Shown here in pieces: positions 59,769 through 64,000 of a stretch of 64,000 nucleotides of DNA (position 1 is its first letter; every line of letters starts with the position of its first letter). Position numbers and translations under genes: made by a program. The DNA is taken from NCBI RefSeq assembly GCF_965215815.1, contig NZ_CBDCEO010000012.1:868001-932000 (forward strand), given 5' to 3'. The notes beneath the pieces are model-generated. The model worked only from the letters and a program-made list of their open reading frames with translations, had not been told where the DNA came from and searched no databases. The stretch is from Poriferisodalis sp965215815 (GTDB lineage Bacteria > Actinomycetota > Acidimicrobiia > Acidimicrobiales > Poriferisodalaceae).

Positions 59769-59837
59769 GGGAACTATTAGGGAACCAAGGCCGTGTTTCG
59801 TTCTTGACCAGTGTCTATTCGTTCCCCTTAGCTCCAC
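59769..59837 (+). other. attR of the island
   Basis: The core 59822-59837 is identical over 16 bp to attL inside the tRNA-Ala. Two GGGAAC motifs at 59769-59774 and 59780-59785 stand 53 bp before it. The 59390-59882 gap around it has no gene. Downstream sequence is chromosomal. Confidence 0.88.
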
Positions 59838-59882
59838 TTGAGGAACCTTCGGCCTCGCCGGTGAGTAGTCGGAGTTGTTCTT

Positions 59883-62282
59883 CTACATCGGTTCGTAGGG
59901 GTGGGCGGAGCCCGGGACCGGCCAGCGATCCTGGGTGCTGGACGATGGCTCAGGCTTTGGGGCACCCGACTCGGTCTCGGTCGGCTCGTCAGGACCGTCG
60001 TCCTCGTCGATCTTGGCCGCGGCCGTGTGCACTTCGCTCGATGATGTGTCTCGGTAGCCGTCGGTCGCGATGTCGCGCTCACCCTCGCTCGCGATGTCGT
60101 TGCCTCGCGATGAGTTGATGAAGACGTTGTCTCCGATCTCATTGCCGATCGGCGTGTTGCGGCGAATGATGTCTGCCAGTGTCGTGGCGTCCACTTCCGC
60201 CAGCACATCGGGGTTGGCGGCGAACCACGTGTCGTTCTGATACCAGAAACGGTCACCGTCACGCAGGCGGCGGAACTGGTCAGCGATGATCGTCTGGAAC
60301 GTCTCGCCGACCATGGCGCCTTCCACATGGTCCTCGGCGAGCCCGCCCGTCCAGAGGTCGACCTGGCCGACTTCGCCGTAGGCCAAGCGCAGCTTCGCCT
60401 GTACATGGGGATCAGATGAGATGTCACCGAAGCTCGTTGCCGCTGGCAGCCCGTACGCCTGGCGGGCCGCGTTGTAGGACGCCAGTCCGTGGTCGCGGCT
60501 CCGCTGGATGTTGAGCGCCGCCAGGTCCCGTCCGGGGCTGTCGGGCGGGCCGAACAGCATGTTTCGGGCCGGGTCGACCAGTTGAGTGTCGACCTGCTGG
60601 GCATGCTGTGTTGCGAGGCCACGCAGCAAGCCCGAGATGCCCTCGTCGGTCACCCGTGATGGCGCGAAGAATGCGTCGGCCAGCGAGAGCGTCCGCTCGT
60701 TGCCGTTCCCGTCAACCATGAGGAGATCGGGCGAAAGCATGGTGTGCCCCACCCGGTAGGCCGCCGTGGAGAACTCATTCGCTATGGACGCATCGACTGC
60801 TGAGTCGTAGCCGTCGTAGGAGCCGACCGAATCGGGGCCCAGCAATATCGGCAGGAATTCGTTGTAAGTGATGACCTGCATCTCAGCGCCAACGATCTTG
60901 CGCGCCATTTCGAAGATCTCCTGCCCGGCCAAGCTGGGATGGGCGGCCGCGATCAGGTCGGCCAGGCGATTGTGTTCACGGACGAACAATGTGTGCAATG
61001 CAGAAAGTCCCACCTGCTCATTCGCCCGAATATCACCTGCCGCGAACAGATCAGTGCGAGAACTTCCGGCGCCTCGGCCGCCGCTGTCATTGTCGAGTCC
61101 GAACTCGTTGAATGGCAAGAATCGGCCGTCGCTCGATGTACGGAGCTTCACCGTGCCGTCGTTGGTTCGCAGCGCCTGCGTTCGACCTAGTGACGAGCCG
61201 TAGACATTCGAGGCGTCGATGAACGACGTAACCACGTTGAGCTGCTGACGGGTGCCGCCCGCGGCAGTGTCGTGAGCCGACCGGTTGAAGGCAATCGTAC
61301 GAGTCCCGGCAAATGCGGGATCGAAGACAACGTCGCCGGTCGGAACTGGGATCGGCAACGACTCTGCGGGGCGGTGCTCGGGCGTCAGGCTGATGTCGTG
61401 GTCCAAGAACTGGCCCCACTGCCACACCATGTCGGTGGCGTGGGCGGCGTTGGTGATTGACCTGGCCTGAGCTGCCACGATGTTGCTGACTGCCCTCGGC
61501 CCAGGAAGGTCCGTGGGCACATCTGAGAGCCCGACGTAATCCGCGGCTGCCAGCCGGAGGAGCTGAATGCCAGCCGAGCCAAACTCGGGATTCTCGACAT
61601 TGTTGCCCCAGCCGTCGAGCGAGCGCACCCCAAACGACATGGGGTATTCGCGCAGGGCAACCGAGACGATGTCGCCAACACGCAGCCGGACCCGCACGCC
61701 GGTCCACGTCAGGACTTCCCCGTCAGAACGTGCGTCGGCCAGGTTCAGCCACACCTGCCGCAGCCGCAGCACCAGCCTGTCAGTCCTGCCGTCGATGGCA
61801 GGGGAGACAGCGAAGCGCACCGCACAGTCGGTGTCGGGCCCGTTGCATGCGACAGTGAGCTCTGTCACCGTGTGGCTGGTGCCCCCGATGGTGATTTGGT
61901 CATCCGACACGTCGCCGAGTCGGGAGCTGGCGACGAAACCGATCGCACCGGTGCTTTGGGCCACACTCAGCGATGCCGACCACAGCTCAGAGGTGGAAGC
62001 CGTCAACAACGTAGGACTGATTCGGCCGTCCTCGTCAGCTGCTGCTGCGGGCGGCGCCGTGCCCACCGCCACAAGGATCGAGGCCAGCACGGCCAGCGCG
62101 GTGCAAACGGCGACCTGCGGCCACCCGCCCCGCCACGTGCGTGGAGGATCTGCACGCTCAAATGGGCCGCTCACCGGGCCCCAGAAGCGTGTCGCATCGT
62201 CTTCGCCGCCCGCCCCCCGAAGGCGAGCCTTGAGAGTCGGGGCGAACCGATGGCACCCGGTGGCGGTTCCGATGCTGGGCAA
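59883..62282 (-). CDS. Secreted animal-type haem peroxidase
   Basis: 799 residues of the peroxidase-cyclooxygenase superfamily. A membrane/signal segment (about residues 55-82, ending PPAAAADEDG) precedes a beta-rich domain of about 150 residues and the haem domain (about 240-680). Distal His-295 with the Ca-binding Asp in GQFLDHDISL, catalytic Arg-435 in FVREHN and proximal His-513 in YRVGHTM are all in place. Bacterial members act outside the cell in halide or phenol oxidation. The C-terminal 90 residues are Glu/Pro/Ser-rich. First gene beyond the island. Confidence 0.88.
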   Translation of the reverse strand: MPSIGTATGCHRFAPTLKARLRGAGGEDDATRFWGPVSGPFERADPPRTWRGGWPQVAVCTALAVLASILVAVGTAPPAAAADEDGRISPTLLTASTSELWSASLSVAQSTGAIGFVASSRLGDVSDDQITIGGTSHTVTELTVACNGPDTDCAVRFAVSPAIDGRTDRLVLRLRQVWLNLADARSDGEVLTWTGVRVRLRVGDIVSVALREYPMSFGVRSLDGWGNNVENPEFGSAGIQLLRLAAADYVGLSDVPTDLPGPRAVSNIVAAQARSITNAAHATDMVWQWGQFLDHDISLTPEHRPAESLPIPVPTGDVVFDPAFAGTRTIAFNRSAHDTAAGGTRQQLNVVTSFIDASNVYGSSLGRTQALRTNDGTVKLRTSSDGRFLPFNEFGLDNDSGGRGAGSSRTDLFAAGDIRANEQVGLSALHTLFVREHNRLADLIAAAHPSLAGQEIFEMARKIVGAEMQVITYNEFLPILLGPDSVGSYDGYDSAVDASIANEFSTAAYRVGHTMLSPDLLMVDGNGNERTLSLADAFFAPSRVTDEGISGLLRGLATQHAQQVDTQLVDPARNMLFGPPDSPGRDLAALNIQRSRDHGLASYNAARQAYGLPAATSFGDISSDPHVQAKLRLAYGEVGQVDLWTGGLAEDHVEGAMVGETFQTIIADQFRRLRDGDRFWYQNDTWFAANPDVLAEVDATTLADIIRRNTPIGNEIGDNVFINSSRGNDIASEGERDIATDGYRDTSSSEVHTAAAKIDEDDGPDEPTETESGAPKPEPSSSTQDRWPVPGSAHPYEPM

Positions 62283-62398
62283 AACACCGACGCAGAATAC
62301 AGAAGGATCCTGAATTACTCATGGATATCTGTGTCTATTTCATGTGAAGCACTACCCCAGCGACGACCTCGCCGTACGCGAGTAGTTTTCGACGGCAC

Positions 62399-64000
62399 AT
62401 GACCCTGCTGTCTCCGTACCGAGTGCTCGACCTGACCGATGATCGCGGTCACTTGGCCGGATTCATCCTGGCAAGGCTTGGCGCCGAGGTCATCGCCATC
62501 GAGCCGCCGGGCGGCACCCCAGTGCGGCAGCTGGGACCGTTCGACGCGGACGGCACCTCGTTGACGCATTCTCCCTATGCCCGGGGCAAGAAATCCGTGG
62601 AGCTCGACATCACCACCCCCGATGGCGCCGAAGCGCTCCGCGGTCTCGCTGCTGGCGCCGACGCATTGCTGGAATCTGCCCCGCCTGGCCAGCTGACATC
62701 GCTGGGCCTCGGACCCGATGCACTCGCCGAGATCAACCCCGCACTCGTCATCGCTTCGATCTCGCCGTTCGGCCAGACCGGCCCCAAGGCCGACTGGGCG
62801 GCGGCCGATCTGACTGTGTGGGCATCAGGCGGCCCGATGCACCTGTGCGGCGACGAAGACCGGGCACCGCTCGGCGTGGGCGTCCCGCAGGCATTCCGTC
62901 ATGCCGCTGCGCACGCTGCATCACTGGTGACGCTCGCACTGGTGGAACGCAACCAGTCCGGCTGGGGCCAGCACATCGACGTATCGGCGCAAGCCGTCGC
63001 AATGAACTCGACGATGTCGTCGGTGCTGTGCTCGCTGATCGGTGCACCCTTGACCCTGCGAGGCGGTGGAGCTGTGCGCAGCGGCGATCTCCGGCTGCGG
63101 TTCATGTACCCGGCCAGCGACGGGCACGTCTCGGTGACCCACGTGTTCGGGGCTGCAATCGGGCCGGCGACGGCTCGGCTGATGGACCTGGTGCACGAGG
63201 CGGGATTCTGCGATGCCGAGACCGCGTCGAAGGACTGGATCAGCTACGGCATGGCGCTCAGCGACGGAAGCGAGACGATCGAGAATTTCGAACGAATCAA
63301 GGAATGCGTCGCCGCATTCACGGCCTCCCGGACCAAGCAGGAGCTGTTCGCCCTCGCCAACGAGCATCGCTTGCTGCTCGCACCAGTCGCCACAACCGCC
63401 GATGTCGCAGCATCGGAGCAATTGGCCAGTCGCAGCTACTGGGATGACGTTGACGGGCAGCGTTATCCCGGGCATTGGATGAAGCCCGAACCCACCGACG
63501 GCTCGGCCGATCGGGTGCCGGCCGTCGGCGAGCACACGGCCGCTGTCCTGGCCTCGCAGCGGACACCTGCAGTGTTCGCCCCGGATGCGCCAACCAGACG
63601 TGAACGCCCGCTCGAAGGCTTGAAGGTGCTCGACTTCATGTGGGCAGTAGCCGGGCCCACGTTCTCGCGGATCCTCGCCGATGCAGGGGCAACCGTGATC
63701 CGGGTCGAGTCATCAGTCCGCCTCGACGCGTGCCGTACCTTCCTGCCGTTCATCAACAACGACCCTGGGCCCGAGAACAGCGCCCTGTTCAACAACATGA
63801 ATGCGGGCAAACTCGGCATCACGCTGAATCCGGGCACTCCAGCCGGCCTCGAAGTCGCCCACGACCTGATCCGCTGGGCCGACGTGGTGTGCGAGGCCTA
63901 CACGCCCAGGGCCATGCGTTCTTGGGGTCTCGACTACGACAACGTGCGCGAGATCAACCCATCGGTCGTCATGCTGTCGACCTGCCTGTTCGGCCAGAGC
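62399..64000 (+). CDS. Tandem CaiB/BaiF (family III) CoA-transferase, 3' end off the window
   Basis: 534 codons visible. The first family III domain begins SPYRVLDLTDDRGHLAG and includes ARLGAEVIAIEPP and SISPFGQTGP; a second starts at about residue 402 with LEGLKVLDFMWAVAGP and ILADAGATVIRVES. Two CaiB domains in one chain occur in acidimicrobial and mycobacterial acyl-CoA metabolism. The catalytic Asp region in the first copy is not clearly recognised. Start at the ATG at 62399. Substrate not inferable. Confidence 0.87.
   Translation, partial: MTLLSPYRVLDLTDDRGHLAGFILARLGAEVIAIEPPGGTPVRQLGPFDADGTSLTHSPYARGKKSVELDITTPDGAEALRGLAAGADALLESAPPGQLTSLGLGPDALAEINPALVIASISPFGQTGPKADWAAADLTVWASGGPMHLCGDEDRAPLGVGVPQAFRHAAAHAASLVTLALVERNQSGWGQHIDVSAQAVAMNSTMSSVLCSLIGAPLTLRGGGAVRSGDLRLRFMYPASDGHVSVTHVFGAAIGPATARLMDLVHEAGFCDAETASKDWISYGMALSDGSETIENFERIKECVAAFTASRTKQELFALANEHRLLLAPVATTADVAASEQLASRSYWDDVDGQRYPGHWMKPEPTDGSADRVPAVGEHTAAVLASQRTPAVFAPDAPTRRERPLEGLKVLDFMWAVAGPTFSRILADAGATVIRVESSVRLDACRTFLPFINNDPGPENSALFNNMNAGKLGITLNPGTPAGLEVAHDLIRWADVVCEAYTPRAMRSWGLDYDNVREINPSVVMLSTCLFGQS

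Larger units (their letters stand above)
11470..59837. mobile_element. tRNA-Ala genomic island (composite, about 48 kb)
   Basis: Bounded by the 16-bp direct repeats at 11470-11485 and 59822-59837, with an integrase just inside the left end and a second recombinase near the right. An internal att-like site at 52788-52856 splits it into a 41-kb and a 7-kb segment. Content is nearly all accessory: defence-like operons, toxin-antitoxin pairs, AlpA regulators, an IS21 element, orphan and broken genes. I found no relaxase, coupling protein, T4SS or capsid gene, so transfer would need help in trans. Confidence 0.85.

Noticed and set aside
11486..59821. Conjugation or phage genes on the island
   Set aside because: No relaxase, VirB4/VirD4, capsid, portal or terminase motif was found in any of the credible genes, so I do not call it an ICE or prophage.
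1..64000. CRISPR array
   Set aside because: No regularly spaced 24-40-bp repeats with unique spacers were found; the iteron-like repeats are 8 bp and contiguous.

Overview
The window is high-GC actinobacterial chromosome. The left-flank order hrcA, lepA, rpsT, holA, comEC, comEA, an F420-type LLM oxidoreductase, an ACAD10/11-like phosphotransferase and a tandem CaiB-type CoA transferase suggest an Acidimicrobiia-like lineage. That placement is inference from gene content only; no rRNA gene is present.

Layout. (1) 1-11.4 kb is core chromosome ending in a vapBC pair, a PPOX-fold gene and a tRNA-Ala(GGC). (2) 11.4-59.84 kb is a genomic island inserted in the 3' end of that tRNA: a 16-bp core (11470-11485) is repeated exactly at 59822-59837, and a P4-type tyrosine integrase starts just inside the left end. 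A third, 14/16-identical core at 52841-52856 carries the same pair of GGGAAC arm motifs at the same 53-bp distance as the right end, so the island looks composite: segment A (11.5-52.8 kb) plus segment B (52.9-59.8 kb). No relaxase, mating-pair or phage structural gene was seen. (3) 59.88-64 kb returns to chromosome: a secreted animal-type haem peroxidase and a truncated CoA transferase.

The island is rich in conflict genes. Its most striking part is 13.04-21.82 kb: five minus-strand genes joined by 4-5-nt start/stop overlaps (double-SIS/HAD fusion, phosphoribosyltransferase-like, ORC/CDC6-like ATPase, an unrecognised Rossmann-like protein, PfkB sugar kinase), divergent from a SIR2-GAF gene across a short gap with a perfect 12-bp palindrome. 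I read it as a sugar-phosphate/nucleotide-type signalling module with an AAA+ component and an NAD-directed SIR2 effector, a candidate anti-phage system. Other conflict genes are a ScoMcrA-like restriction protein, a 1526-aa Avs-like STAND NTPase with a predicted nuclease head, an AbiEii-type toxin with its antitoxin, a second nucleotidyltransferase TA pair flanked by direct repeats, and three other MNT-type genes.

The island also shows much recombination: two AlpA genes sharing a duplicated upstream region, a PP2C-phosphatase/metallophosphoesterase operon with a collapsed second copy whose phosphoesterase head is now fused to an antitoxin, two orphan copies of that antitoxin, integrase relics and an intact IS21 element with a 6-bp target duplication. 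A cell-wall-binding/TolB-propeller gene with a highly structured leader precedes an unusual fusion of an antitoxin-like domain to a degenerate indole-glycerol-phosphate-synthase-like barrel.
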